Origin: Helicobacter ganmani
Lineage (GTDB): Bacteria; Campylobacterota; Campylobacteria; Campylobacterales; Helicobacteraceae
Length of the DNA stretch: 64,000 nt
NCBI RefSeq assembly: GCF_003364315.1
Contig: NZ_NXLS01000003.1
Location: 124,001-188,000, forward strand
Direction of reading: 5' to 3'
Shown: in pieces, positions 8,681-17,935 of the stretch
How the letters are laid out: the number at the start of each line of letters is the position of its first letter
Numbering within the stretch: position 1 is the first letter of the stretch
Position numbers and translations under genes: made by a program
Notes under the pieces: generated by a model
Told to the model about the DNA's origin: nothing
The model's input: the letters and a program-made list of their open reading frames with translations, nothing else
Databases searched by the model: none

Positions 8681-9796
8681 ATGAAAAAGACTTTTGTAAC
8701 CCTCTATTTGGCGTGCGGAATCTTTGCTAGCAATCTTTTAGCAGGAGAAGTAAAAATCGGTGTCGTTTTGCCTGCAAGTGGTGCAGTAGGTGGATTTGGA
8801 GAGCTTGGAAAACGCGGAATTGACTTAGCTTACAAGGCACAAAGCAAAACTAAAAATGGTGAAGAGATTAAAATTATTTTTATTGACAATAAGAGCGATA
8901 AAATAGAATCCGCAAATGCAATGCAAAAACTCGTTTCAAGCGACAAAGTCAGCGTTGTTATTGGTCCTATGATTTCCACCAATGCACTTGCAATGACAAA
9001 AATTGCAGACGATAGCAAAACGCCTTTAATTGCTCCTGTGGCGACTAATGACCGCGTAACTAAGGGCAAAAACTTCGTTTCTCGCGTCTCTTTTGCAGAT
9101 AGCTTTCAAGGGTTAATTGCAGCAAACTTGGCTTTCAAAGATTTAGGTGCAAAAAAGGCAGCTATTTTGTTTGATAATAGCAGTGATTACTCTATCGGAC
9201 TTACACGTGCTTTTAGAAATCAATTTAAAACTTTAGGCGGCGAAATCATCATTGAAGCCAACGCTCAAGCAGGGACTAAAGACTTCAAAGCGCAAATTTC
9301 AAGCATTAAGGCAAAGAATCCCGATGTTCTTTATTTGCCAATCTATTATAACGAGGGCGCACTGATTGCGGTTCAAGCCAAGCAATTAGGATTAAATGTC
9401 CCGACTATTGGGGGAGATGGCTTAGTTTCAAACAAAATTTTCTTTGATGTTGCCAAAGAAGCAGGGGAAGGCTATATGGTAACGGATTATTATTCTACAA
9501 ACTCCAAACAAACCCCCAAAGGCGAGAAATTCATCAAGGATTACAAAAAAACCTACAATGAACCTGTAAGCTCTTTTAGTATTATGCTTGCGGATGCTTA
9601 TGGGATTGCTGTAGCTGCGATTGAACAATGCGGTGCGGAGAATCGCGAATGTATTAATGATAAAATCCGCAATGTCGAAGATTATGATGGCATAAGTGGT
9701 AAATTCTCTTTGAAAAATGGCGAATCTATCCGCAGTGCGGTGATTAATCAAGTGCAAGGTGGTAACTTAGTTTATAAAACCACGATTGAACCATAA
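8681..9796 (+). CDS. livJ: Branched-chain amino-acid ABC transporter, periplasmic binding protein
   Basis: Exported solute receptor, 371 residues. It has a signal peptide of about 22 residues and then a two-lobed Leu/Ile/Val-binding (type 1 periplasmic) fold. The mature start is VKIGVVLPASGAVGGFGELG, and VSVVIGPMISTNALAM follows near residue 90. It delivers branched-chain or related amino acids to the LivHM-LivGF permease encoded directly downstream. The start has an AAGGA sequence 6 nt upstream. Exact substrate specificity cannot be read from sequence. Confidence 0.93.
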   Translation: MKKTFVTLYLACGIFASNLLAGEVKIGVVLPASGAVGGFGELGKRGIDLAYKAQSKTKNGEEIKIIFIDNKSDKIESANAMQKLVSSDKVSVVIGPMISTNALAMTKIADDSKTPLIAPVATNDRVTKGKNFVSRVSFADSFQGLIAANLAFKDLGAKKAAILFDNSSDYSIGLTRAFRNQFKTLGGEIIIEANAQAGTKDFKAQISSIKAKNPDVLYLPIYYNEGALIAVQAKQLGLNVPTIGGDGLVSNKIFFDVAKEAGEGYMVTDYYSTNSKQTPKGEKFIKDYKKTYNEPVSSFSIMLADAYGIAVAAIEQCGAENRECINDKIRNVEDYDGISGKFSLKNGESIRSAVINQVQGGNLVYKTTIEP

Positions 9797-9833
9797 AAAC
9801 TTTTAAGATTCTGTAAATTTTAAGGTTTAGAGT

Positions 9834-10733
9834 TTGGACTTTTTGACTTTTTTTCAGCAATGTATTAATGGCTTAAGCTTGGGCAGTATGTATGCACTCA
9901 TCGCGATTGGCTATACAATGGTTTATGGCTGTTTGCGCCTCATTAACTTCGCCCACGCAGATATTATGATGGTGGGAGCATTTCTCGTTTTTTTTGCCAT
10001 TAGCTCCTTTGATTTACCTTTTTATGCTGCTGCGATTCTATCTATTGCCTTGTGTGGAATCCTAGGTGTAATGATTGACAAGATTGCCTACACACCTTTA
10101 CGCAATGCGCCTAGAATCTCTATGCTGATTACCGCCATTGGCGTGAGTTTTTTTTTGGAAAATCTTTTTAATGTCCTCTTTGGCTCTACACCTAGATTCT
10201 TTAATGCTCCAGCATTTTTCTCGCAATCTTTGGATATTTTTGGTATCAGTTTAACCATTATTACATTAATAATTCCATTGGTTACGCTTTTACTTTTGGG
10301 AGGACTTTTGCGTTTTCTCTATCACACAAAGCAAGGAATGGCGATTCGCGCAAGTGCATTTGATATTAACACCGTGCGCTTAATGGGAATCAATGTAAAT
10401 CACATCATCGCCATTGTTTTTGCGATTGGTAGCACTTTAGCAGGAATCGGGGGGATTTTTTATGCAATTTCTTATCCCACGATTGACCCGCTTATGGGCG
10501 TGTTAATTGGCTTAAAAGCCTTTGCTGCTGCGGTTTTAGGTGGAATCGGAAGTGTAGGCGGCGCAGTGCTTGGAGGCTTTATCTTGGGCTTTACAGAAGT
10601 TATGGCGGTAGCACTTTTCCCAGACCTTGGAGGATACAAGGACGCTTTCGCATTTCTTTTCCTCATTCTTGTATTGCTATTTCGTCCCGTCGGCATTATG
10701 GGCGATTGGCGTTTAGAAAAAAGTCGTTTTTAG
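9834..10733 (+). CDS. livH: Branched-chain amino-acid ABC transporter permease LivH
   Basis: Inner-membrane permease, 299 residues, about eight hydrophobic segments, with the family start FQQCINGLSLGSMYALIAIG and INFAHADIMM. It forms the channel with LivM. The start is a TTG at 9834, preceded by AAGG about 9 nt upstream. A T9 run at 10148-10156 lies inside the gene and is in frame. It is the second gene of livJHMGF, 37 bp after livJ. Confidence 0.93.
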   Translation: MDFLTFFQQCINGLSLGSMYALIAIGYTMVYGCLRLINFAHADIMMVGAFLVFFAISSFDLPFYAAAILSIALCGILGVMIDKIAYTPLRNAPRISMLITAIGVSFFLENLFNVLFGSTPRFFNAPAFFSQSLDIFGISLTIITLIIPLVTLLLLGGLLRFLYHTKQGMAIRASAFDINTVRLMGINVNHIIAIVFAIGSTLAGIGGIFYAISYPTIDPLMGVLIGLKAFAAAVLGGIGSVGGAVLGGFILGFTEVMAVALFPDLGGYKDAFAFLFLILVLLFRPVGIMGDWRLEKSRF

Positions 10734-10741
10734 GTTGCAAA

Positions 10742-11926
10742 ATGTTTAAGAAACTTTACACAAATAGCCCAACAACTGCGACTTTGGGATTCCATTGCAG
10801 CATTTATGTGTTAGTTATTTGCGTGCTTTTTGCTTCACAAAGCTTGTTGGGAGATTATGCCTTAAGAATCTTTAACAATATTCTTATTTTTATAATTCTA
10901 GCGGTGAGTTACAATCTGATTAATGGCGTAACAGGGCAGCTTTCTTTAGAGCCAAATGGGTTTGTTGCGATTGGTGCATATATCACCGCATTAATGTTGT
11001 TAGATTCGGATTTAAAATGGGAAATGTTTCAGTTAGCAGACCCTCACCCTTTTATCTTGAGTATGTATAGTGAGTTATTGCCCGCTCTGTTTTGCAGTGG
11101 AATCGTAGCAGCTATCCTTGCGGTTCTGCTTTCTTTTCCTGTATTTCGTGTGCGTGGGGATTATTTAGCGATTGTAACACTTGGCTTTGGTTTTATTATC
11201 AAAATCCTAGCAATCAATAATCCAGAATGGACAAACGGCGCAATTGGCTTAAATGAGATTCCAAACAATCACGATTCCATTGTCGGTGCGATAGAAAAAC
11301 TACTTTTAAGCCTTAGCACAAACGATTCACCCTTGCAGGAATTCTTTAATTTCCTTTATATCCACGCCTTTGGTAATGGAGCAAACATCACAGTCTTTTT
11401 TTGGAGTGGAATCTTTGCCACCGCTTCAGTAATTTTAATCCTGCAAATCGTCTATTCTAAATATGGACGCGCAATGAAAGCAGTCCGAGACGATGAAGAT
11501 GCTGCAATTGCAATGGGAATTAACACTTTCAAAATCAAAACTTTTGCTTTCTCCACAAGTGCATTTCTAGAAGGCATTGGAGGCGGATTAATGGCGGTTT
11601 GGCTCACTACGATTGACCCAAAAATCTTTGGGTTTGAGCTTACATTTCAGCTTTTAATCATCATTGTGCTTGGGGGTTTAGGAAGCACGAGTGGAGCGAT
11701 TTTGGGAGCGATTTTGGTTATCGGTGGGGGAGAATGGCTTAGATTTCTAGACCAGCCTTTAGTCTTTTTTGGAAATGATTTTGGTTCTTATCCGGGACTT
11801 AGAATGGTGTTTTTCTCACTCATCTTGCTTGTGATTATGCTTTTTGCTAGAGAGGGCATTATGGGCAAACGCGAAGTTTGGGATTTGAATCCTACCAAAC
11901 TAAGATTGTTTAAAAAGGCGCAATAA
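10742..11926 (+). CDS. livM: Branched-chain amino-acid ABC transporter permease LivM
   Basis: Second inner-membrane permease, 394 residues, multiple TM segments. The diagnostic motif YNLINGVTGQLSLEPNGFVA is near residue 60, and KYGRAMKAVRDDEDAAIAMG is the coupling loop that contacts the ATPases. The start is the ATG at 10742, 8 bp after livH; an upstream in-frame ATG would overlap livH and add an atypical extension. Its stop codon overlaps the livG start by one base. Confidence 0.93.
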   Translation: MFKKLYTNSPTTATLGFHCSIYVLVICVLFASQSLLGDYALRIFNNILIFIILAVSYNLINGVTGQLSLEPNGFVAIGAYITALMLLDSDLKWEMFQLADPHPFILSMYSELLPALFCSGIVAAILAVLLSFPVFRVRGDYLAIVTLGFGFIIKILAINNPEWTNGAIGLNEIPNNHDSIVGAIEKLLLSLSTNDSPLQEFFNFLYIHAFGNGANITVFFWSGIFATASVILILQIVYSKYGRAMKAVRDDEDAAIAMGINTFKIKTFAFSTSAFLEGIGGGLMAVWLTTIDPKIFGFELTFQLLIIIVLGGLGSTSGAILGAILVIGGGEWLRFLDQPLVFFGNDFGSYPGLRMVFFSLILLVIMLFAREGIMGKREVWDLNPTKLRLFKKAQ

Positions 11927-12699
11927 TGGCAATTTTGGAACTAGAAAATGTCAGTATTGCCTTTGGGGGATTAAAGGCGATTGATAATGTAAGCTTTAGT
12001 GTGCAACAAGGACAAATTTTTGGATTAATTGGTCCAAATGGAGCAGGCAAAACAACAATGTTTAACATTATTACTGCAAATTATAAGCCAAATAGCGGAA
12101 AAGTTCATTTTTTGGGCAAAAATATCTCTAAATATAAGCCAAATACAATTGTGCATTTAGGAATTGCGCGCACTTTTCAAAACATTCGGCTCTTTAATTC
12201 TATGAGTGTGTTAGATAATGTCCTCATTGGTTTGCACAATGAAGCAAAATATAGCTTTCTTGAAGCTGCTTTTCGCATAGGAAGATATTTTAAAGAGGAA
12301 AAACGCATTAAGGAAAAAGCTCGGTGGATTTTGGATTATATTGGATTAGGCAACCAATGGAATACCAATGCAAACGCGTTGAGCTATGGAAATAGTCGTA
12401 AAGTAGAAATCGCAAGAGCTTTAGCAACCAATCCAAAACTTTTGTTATTAGATGAACCAGCCGCGGGAATGAATCCCAAAGAGACGCAAGAGCTTTGCGA
12501 ATTGATTTTAAAAATGCAAAAAGACTTTGATTTAAGCATTTTGTTAATTGAGCACGATATGCCCTTTGTCAATCAACTTTGTGAGCAAGTTTTGGTGCTA
12601 GACTATGGCAAAAAACTCTTCAGCGGCACGCCCAACGAAGCCATTAACAACCCCGAAGTGATTGCAGCTTATCTAGGAGACTTCTATGCTTCAAATTGA
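11926..12699 (+). CDS. livG: Branched-chain amino-acid ABC transporter ATP-binding protein LivG
   Basis: Cytoplasmic ATPase of the importer, 257 residues. Walker A is GPNGAGKT (36-43), the signature region is LSYGNSRKVEIARAL, Walker B LLLLDEPAAGMNP and the switch histidine lies in LLIEHDM. The signature is LSYGN rather than LSGGQ, as is usual for LivG. TAATG overlap with livM and a 14-bp overlap with livF point to coupled translation. Confidence 0.94.
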   Translation: MAILELENVSIAFGGLKAIDNVSFSVQQGQIFGLIGPNGAGKTTMFNIITANYKPNSGKVHFLGKNISKYKPNTIVHLGIARTFQNIRLFNSMSVLDNVLIGLHNEAKYSFLEAAFRIGRYFKEEKRIKEKARWILDYIGLGNQWNTNANALSYGNSRKVEIARALATNPKLLLLDEPAAGMNPKETQELCELILKMQKDFDLSILLIEHDMPFVNQLCEQVLVLDYGKKLFSGTPNEAINNPEVIAAYLGDFYASN

Positions 12700-13381
12700 G
12701 AATCTACAAGTGCATTATGGCTTGATTTCGGGCTTAAAGGGCATTAACTTCCATATTGAAGAACACGAGATTATTACTTTAATCGGAAGTAATGGCGCAG
12801 GTAAAACCTCAACCCTTAATGGAATCGTGCATAGTGTCAAAACAAAAGGCAAAGTCCGATTCTTTGGCGCAAATATCTCCAAGATTCCAACACACAAAAT
12901 TATCCAACGCGGAATCGCGCTTGTGCCAGAGGGAAGGCGCGTTTTTACCAATCTTAGCGTAGATGAAAATTTGCGTATGGGAGCGTATCATAATGATGAA
13001 AACTTTGAAGTAATGCGCGAAAAAATGTATCGGCTTTTCCCTCGCCTAAAGGAGCGTTACAAACAAATGGCAGGCACAATGAGCGGGGGTGAGCAACAAA
13101 TGCTCGCCATTGCAAGAGCTTTAATGAGTGAGCCAAAGTTACTTATGCTTGATGAACCAAGTCTCGGGCTTGCACCCAAAGTCGTAGGAGAGCTTTTTGA
13201 GATTCTTTTAAACTTGCGCGAAAATGGCATTACGATTCTGCTTGTAGAACAAAATGCCTTTGCTGCACTCAAAGTCGCCAATCGTGCGTATGTGCTAGAA
13301 AATGGCAAAATTGTAATGGAGGATTTTGCAAAGAATCTTTTAGAAAATCAAGAGATTAAAAAACGATATTTAGGCGGATAA
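12686..13381 (+). CDS. livF: Branched-chain amino-acid ABC transporter ATP-binding protein LivF
   Basis: Partner ATPase, 231 residues. Walker A is GSNGAGKT (34-41), the signature MSGGEQQMLAIARAL, Walker B LLMLDEPSLGLAP. It dimerises with LivG to drive uptake. It is the last gene of the liv operon and converges on the minus-strand gene that ends at 13426; the 44-bp gap has no strong hairpin. Confidence 0.94.
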   Translation: MLQIENLQVHYGLISGLKGINFHIEEHEIITLIGSNGAGKTSTLNGIVHSVKTKGKVRFFGANISKIPTHKIIQRGIALVPEGRRVFTNLSVDENLRMGAYHNDENFEVMREKMYRLFPRLKERYKQMAGTMSGGEQQMLAIARALMSEPKLLMLDEPSLGLAPKVVGELFEILLNLRENGITILLVEQNAFAALKVANRAYVLENGKIVMEDFAKNLLENQEIKKRYLGG

Positions 13382-13425
13382 TAAGGAATTACAATCAAAA
13401 ATCTTGCGATTCCACTAGACTAGAA

Positions 13426-13938
13426 TTAAACCTTGAGATTTTGCAACATTGCGCTTAAAGATTCTGCCGCTTGTGTTTTGCGCTTTTCAAAATGCGCTGG
13501 GCTTTCTGTCTCTCCCATATATAAGCCTCTTTGAATAGCAGTTTCAGATTCCAAAACTCCTAGCACATTTTCTAACATTTCTTTTTGTTCAGTCCTAGAA
13601 GCATTTGCAAAATTTTGATTCCAACTTACATTTGCCCTCTGCCAATTCACTTTAAGCGGGTCTGTGTTATGCTCTTTTGCATATTGTTGAATCGCAGAGA
13701 CAATCTGCGCTGTGCGTACCATTCGCCCCTCCTCACTATCCCAACTCACACCAAATTCACTTAAAAAATCATCAAAATTCGTAAGGCTAGATTTTTGCGA
13801 TTCTTGATTTTTCTCTGTGCTTTGATTGCTTTGCATAGATAAAAGCACTTCAAAGGAAGTTGCGCTCTCTTGTTGGTTTTGTGTTGTTTGGTAGAAAAGA
13901 GGATTTTCTCGCACATAAGAATTTGTATTAACTTGCAT
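13426..13938 (-). CDS. Hypothetical soluble protein
   Basis: 170 residues, no signal peptide or membrane segment. The first 50 residues are polar and Asn/Gln/Ser-rich (low complexity). The remainder is charged and predicted helical (VRTAQIVSAIQQYAKEHNTD; EQKEMLENVLGVLESETAIQ). I do not recognise a family. The polar N-terminus followed by a helical body is reminiscent of proteins exported by flagellar-type systems, but that is only an impression. It lies 110 bp downstream of rpe on the same strand. Confidence 0.75.
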   Translation of the reverse strand: MQVNTNSYVRENPLFYQTTQNQQESATSFEVLLSMQSNQSTEKNQESQKSSLTNFDDFLSEFGVSWDSEEGRMVRTAQIVSAIQQYAKEHNTDPLKVNWQRANVSWNQNFANASRTEQKEMLENVLGVLESETAIQRGLYMGETESPAHFEKRKTQAAESLSAMLQNLKV

Positions 13939-14048
13939 AGGAATCCTTATTTAATGTAAATAGAAGTAGATTTAGATACTGCTGCGTAATTTTCTCTTTA
14001 CCCTCTGTGGTATATTAGAGTTTGTGGGGTTTGCAGTAGAATCTAACT

Positions 14049-14684
14049 TTACCGCAAACTTTCTATCCGCTCCTTATAATCTCCACCAAAAATATAGCTA
14101 CCGGCTACAACAATATCTGCCCCAGCTTTTTTAAGAGATTCTATATTTCTATCACATACCCCGCCATCTACTTCAATGAGGCAATTCGGATTGCGCAACT
14201 CTATTTTGTCTTTTAAATTTTTAATTTTATCCAACACATTGGGTATAAACTTCTGTCCGCCAAAGCCGGGATTCACACTCATCAACAAAACCATATCTAC
14301 AAATTCCAACAAATATTCTATGGAATCCAAATTGGTATGAGGATTCAAAACAATTGCAGGTTTAATGCCATATTCGCGGATTTTCTGTGCCAAGCGATTC
14401 GCGTGCTTTTCCTCCTCAATATGAAAGGATAGAAATTCGGGCTTAAAGGGTGCAAAAAGTTCTACAAAAAAACTATTATTTTGCACCATTAAATGAATGT
14501 CTAGCGGCTTGCTTGCTGCTTTTGCGACAGAATGCACCACTACAGGACCAAGCGTCAGATTTGGCACAAAATGCCCATCCATTACATCAATATGTATAAA
14601 ATCACAACCTGCTTCACAGATAGCTTTGATTTCGGATTCTAATTTTCCAAAATCTGCAGAAAGGATACTTGGCGCAACAAGCAT
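14049..14684 (-). CDS. rpe: Ribulose-phosphate 3-epimerase
   Basis: Interconverts ribulose-5-phosphate and xylulose-5-phosphate in the pentose phosphate pathway. TIM barrel of 211 residues, slightly short of the usual 215-225. Motifs are APSILSADFGKL at the N-terminus, HIDVMDGHFVPNLTLGP with the metal-binding His and catalytic Asp, MSVNPGFGGQKF, and IEVDGGV with the second catalytic Asp. It is divergent from fbp, so two sugar-phosphate enzymes share one intergenic region. Confidence 0.95.
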   Translation of the reverse strand: MLVAPSILSADFGKLESEIKAICEAGCDFIHIDVMDGHFVPNLTLGPVVVHSVAKAASKPLDIHLMVQNNSFFVELFAPFKPEFLSFHIEEEKHANRLAQKIREYGIKPAIVLNPHTNLDSIEYLLEFVDMVLLMSVNPGFGGQKFIPNVLDKIKNLKDKIELRNPNCLIEVDGGVCDRNIESLKKAGADIVVAGSYIFGGDYKERIESLR

Positions 14685-14713
14685 TAAATCTCCTTAAATC
14701 AAAATAAGCTAAA

Positions 14714-14719
14714 ATTGTA
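14714..14719 (-). promoter_or_regulatory. Putative -10 box for rpe
   Basis: TACAAT on the minus strand, 29 bp before the rpe start codon, in the rpe/fbp divergent region. Confidence 0.4.
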
Positions 14720-14773
14720 GCAAAAAACTATAAATATTGCCCTAAAATAGCCACCAACATAATAAAATTAGGC

Positions 14774-14779
14774 TATAAT
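14774..14779 (+). promoter_or_regulatory. -10 box for the fbp operon
   Basis: TATAAT, 28 nt before the fbp start codon; no -35 is evident. It would drive fbp through the NifX-like gene, which overlap or are nearly contiguous. Confidence 0.6.
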
Positions 14780-14807
14780 ATACAAATTTGTTATTTCGGA
14801 GATACAA

Positions 14808-15698
14808 ATGAGGACAAACGCAGAATTAATGCGTGATTTAGAATTGATTTTTGCACGAATTCAAAGTGCGAGTTTGCCGATTTATGAAACCCTCAAACAA
14901 AGTTTAGGGGAATATGCACAAAGCACCAATGCAACAGGAGATACACAGCTAAAAGCAGACATTCAAGCCGACACGATTCTGCAAAATACTTTCAAAGACT
15001 TAAGAATTGTGCATCAGGTTTGCAGTGAAGAGCAAGAACAAGCAATCAAGCTTCACGATAAAGGCATTTATAGTATTGCCTATGACCCTTTAGATGGCTC
15101 TTCCTTAATGGGAGCAAATTTGAGCGTGGGAAGTATTTTTGGAATCTACCATGGAGATTTCCTGCCCCAAAATCTCGTTGCAAGTGCATATATTCTCTAT
15201 GGTATGGTAGTTGGAATCGGATTTGCCTCTATCCTCAAAGAAGGCGTAGATTACTTTGTCTATAATGGAAAAACATTTGATTTACAAAAATGCTTCAAAC
15301 TTTCACACAAAGGCAAATTAAATGCAACAGGTGGCACACAGAAAAATTGGAGTCTTTCACATAAGGCAAAGATAGAATCTCTCTTTAACGCTGGTTATCG
15401 TTTGCGGTATAGTGGCGGAATGGTTCCTGATTTGCATCATATTTTGGTTAAAGGTGGCGGGATTTTCTCTTATCCTAGCACGAGTGATGCACCACAAGGC
15501 AAACTTAGAATGCTTTTTGAAGTTTTTCCCTTCGCCTTTATCTTTGAAAGAGCGGGTGGTGGAGCGGTTTGCATAAGTGAAAATGCGCACAACATAACAG
15601 AGGTAAAACGACTTTTGGAATTAACACCAAAACATTTACACGATACAACACCTTGCTTTTTTGGTAGCTTGGAGGAAATAGAATTTGTCAGCAAATGA
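14808..15698 (+). CDS. fbp: Fructose-1,6-bisphosphatase class 1
   Basis: Gluconeogenic enzyme hydrolysing fructose-1,6-bisphosphate; Mg-dependent. It has 296 residues. The metal-binding signature YDPLDGSS lies near residues 91-98, and other class 1 blocks include LRYSGGMVPDLHHILVKGGG and the final FERAGGGAV segment. An SD sequence GGAG sits 7 nt before the ATG. It is the first gene of a tight operon; its end overlaps the next gene by 14 bp. Helicobacter lacks a complete glycolysis at phosphofructokinase, so this direction of flux is expected. Confidence 0.95.
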   Translation: MRTNAELMRDLELIFARIQSASLPIYETLKQSLGEYAQSTNATGDTQLKADIQADTILQNTFKDLRIVHQVCSEEQEQAIKLHDKGIYSIAYDPLDGSSLMGANLSVGSIFGIYHGDFLPQNLVASAYILYGMVVGIGFASILKEGVDYFVYNGKTFDLQKCFKLSHKGKLNATGGTQKNWSLSHKAKIESLFNAGYRLRYSGGMVPDLHHILVKGGGIFSYPSTSDAPQGKLRMLFEVFPFAFIFERAGGGAVCISENAHNITEVKRLLELTPKHLHDTTPCFFGSLEEIEFVSK

Positions 15699-15987
15699 AA
15701 TAGAATCTGCACTCAAAGAAATAAAAGACTGCCAAGCAAGCCACAATACGGCAAGCTGTATGTTTTGCAAAAGTGTGGCAGATTGTGCTAAAAAAAATAA
15801 TTTTGACCAAAAAATGCAAAATAATCTCACGCAACAACTTACTGCGCTTCAATCCTGCCAAGAAAACAAGGGATTCTCTAGTTGTTTAAATTGCGCAGAA
15901 TTATTAGAATGCTCCGTGCGAAATGGATATGTAGCTGCAGTTTATTTGAGTATGAATAAAGGAAATGGAGGCAGTTTTGAGTTCTAA
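15685..15987 (+). CDS. Small protein with duplicated CX8CX2CX5C cysteine module
   Basis: 100-residue cytoplasmic protein with no signal peptide. It has exactly eight cysteines in two identically spaced sets: C16, C25, C28, C34 and C58, C67, C70, C76. The period is 42 residues, with SCMFCKSVADCAKKNNF matched by SCLNCAELLECSVRNGY. This looks like an internal duplication that binds metal or forms clusters. A gene of this kind sits between fbp and metG in Campylobacter too (synteny from memory). It overlaps fbp by 14 bp and metG by 11 bp. The function is unknown. Confidence 0.85.
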   Translation: MSANEIESALKEIKDCQASHNTASCMFCKSVADCAKKNNFDQKMQNNLTQQLTALQSCQENKGFSSCLNCAELLECSVRNGYVAAVYLSMNKGNGGSFEF

Positions 15988-17923
15988 ATTTTATATCACA
16001 TCGCCAATTTATTATGTCAATGATATTCCCCACATTGGACACGCTTATACAACCATCATTGTGGATACACTTGCGCGTTTTGCTAGACTTAAAGGCAAAG
16101 AAGTTTATTGCCTCACAGGCACAGATGAACACGGACAAAAGATTGAACAATCTGCTCAAAAAAAAGGGAAAAGTCCGAAAGAATATGTAGATGAGATTTC
16201 GCGAAACTTCAAAAATCTTTGGGACGAATTTGGAATCAGTTACGACCATTTTATCCGTACAACAGATGATTACCACATCAAAACTGCCCAAATGGCTTTT
16301 TTAAAAATGTTTGAAAAAGGGGATATTTATAAAGGCAAATATGAGGGACATTATTGCATTTCTTGTGAATCCTTTTTTACAAAATTTCAGCTTATAGGCG
16401 AAAATTACTGCCCAGATTGTGGTAAAGAAACGACTTTGTTGCAAGAGGAAAGCTATTTCTTCAGGCTTAGTGCGTATCAAGAGAGACTTTTAAAGTTTTA
16501 TGAACACAATCCAAACTTTATCTTGCCAAAATTTCGTCGCAATGAGGTAATTAACTTTGTAAAAGATGGACTAGAGGATTTGTCCATTACGCGCACAACT
16601 TTTGATTGGGGCATTAAACTCCCTCAAAACCTCATTCATCAAGACCACAACAATGCAAAACATGTGATGTATGTATGGCTAGATGCACTGATAAACTATC
16701 TAAGCGCACTCGGATTCTATAATGATTTGGAGGATAGAAGAGATTTCTGGGCGGCAAATTATCACATCGTAGGAAAAGACATTTTGCGATTCCACGCAAT
16801 TTATTGGATTGCGTTTTTAATGAGCCTAGATTTACCTCTACCACACCATATCGCAGCACATGGCTGGTGGACTAAAGAGGGTGCAAAGATGAGCAAAAGT
16901 GTCGGCAATGTTGTCAATCCAAAAGAAGTGGTAGAGGCTTATGGATTGGATTGTTTCCGATATTTTGTCTTGCGCGAAGTGCCTTTTGGACAAGATGGGG
17001 ATTTTTCGCAAAAATCTCTAATGGAGCGAATCAACTCGGATTTAAGCAATGATTTAGGCAATCTACTCAATCGCCTTTTGGGAATGAGTGCAAAATACTT
17101 TAATAATGCTTTACAAGTAGATTTGGAAAATCTCAAAAAGCATTATAGCACAGAGTTTTCTCAAATCAATAAAGTCTTAAAAAGCCTAGAAACCTATATG
17201 GAAGAAGTGCAGACCAATCGTTACCTAGAAGAAATCTGGACACTCTTTAGTTTAGGAAATGGAATCATCGCAAAAAAAGAGCCATGGAATCTCATTAAAG
17301 AGGGCAAAAACGAGGAAGTAGCGGAGTTGCTCATATTCCTTGCTAATCTGTTAATCAAATCCGCACTTTGTCTTTCTCCTTTTATACCAAAGAGTGCCGA
17401 ATCTATCCTTAGTGTCTTTGGGCTAAAAGCAGAATCACGAAATTATAAGAAGTTTGTCCTTGAGAATGGATTGTTACCACAAATCCAACTTTGTGCGATT
17501 CCTGCATTATTCCCAAAAGTAGAAAATATCTTACTAGAAGAAAAAGAAACTAAAAACTCGCAGAATCCCACTACAAATACTCCATTAGAAATCACCAATC
17601 CGATTTTAAAAGAGGATTTTTTCAAAATAGAAATCAAAGTAGGCACAATTTTGAGCGCAGAGGAGCTGCCCAAAAGCGAAAAACTTTTAAAACTTCAAGT
17701 GGATTTAGGCGAAGCAAGAGCGCGTCAGATTCTAGCAGGCATCAAAGCCCATTATACACCACAAAGCCTCATAGGCAAACAAGTATGCGTGCTTGCCAAT
17801 CTTAAACCTGCAAAATTAATGGGTGAATTAAGTGAGGGAATGATTCTTGCTGCCAAAGATGAGAAAGGATTAACACTGATTACTCCGCAAAATCTTAAGA
17901 AAAATGGGAGTTCAATCAGCTAA
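15977..17923 (+). CDS. metG: Methionyl-tRNA synthetase
   Basis: Charges tRNA-Met. 648 residues from the TTG at 15977, chosen because GGAGG lies 5 nt upstream and the protein then begins SSKFYITSPIYYVND; an ATG 12 bp earlier has worse spacing. HIGH is at residues 19-22 and KMSKS near 304. A zinc knuckle (CISC...CPDC) lies near 127-147. A C-terminal OB-fold tRNA-binding domain (about 545-648, IEIKVGTILSAEELPKSEKL) also mediates dimerisation. Confidence 0.95.
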   Translation: MSSKFYITSPIYYVNDIPHIGHAYTTIIVDTLARFARLKGKEVYCLTGTDEHGQKIEQSAQKKGKSPKEYVDEISRNFKNLWDEFGISYDHFIRTTDDYHIKTAQMAFLKMFEKGDIYKGKYEGHYCISCESFFTKFQLIGENYCPDCGKETTLLQEESYFFRLSAYQERLLKFYEHNPNFILPKFRRNEVINFVKDGLEDLSITRTTFDWGIKLPQNLIHQDHNNAKHVMYVWLDALINYLSALGFYNDLEDRRDFWAANYHIVGKDILRFHAIYWIAFLMSLDLPLPHHIAAHGWWTKEGAKMSKSVGNVVNPKEVVEAYGLDCFRYFVLREVPFGQDGDFSQKSLMERINSDLSNDLGNLLNRLLGMSAKYFNNALQVDLENLKKHYSTEFSQINKVLKSLETYMEEVQTNRYLEEIWTLFSLGNGIIAKKEPWNLIKEGKNEEVAELLIFLANLLIKSALCLSPFIPKSAESILSVFGLKAESRNYKKFVLENGLLPQIQLCAIPALFPKVENILLEEKETKNSQNPTTNTPLEITNPILKEDFFKIEIKVGTILSAEELPKSEKLLKLQVDLGEARARQILAGIKAHYTPQSLIGKQVCVLANLKPAKLMGELSEGMILAAKDEKGLTLITPQNLKKNGSSIS

Positions 17924-17935
17924 TAGGAGTGCGCA

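Noticed and set aside
10148-10156. T9 run in livH as a phase-variation tract
   Set aside because: A/T runs of this size are common in this AT-rich genome and livH is not a surface-variable gene; the G10 tract is far stronger evidence.
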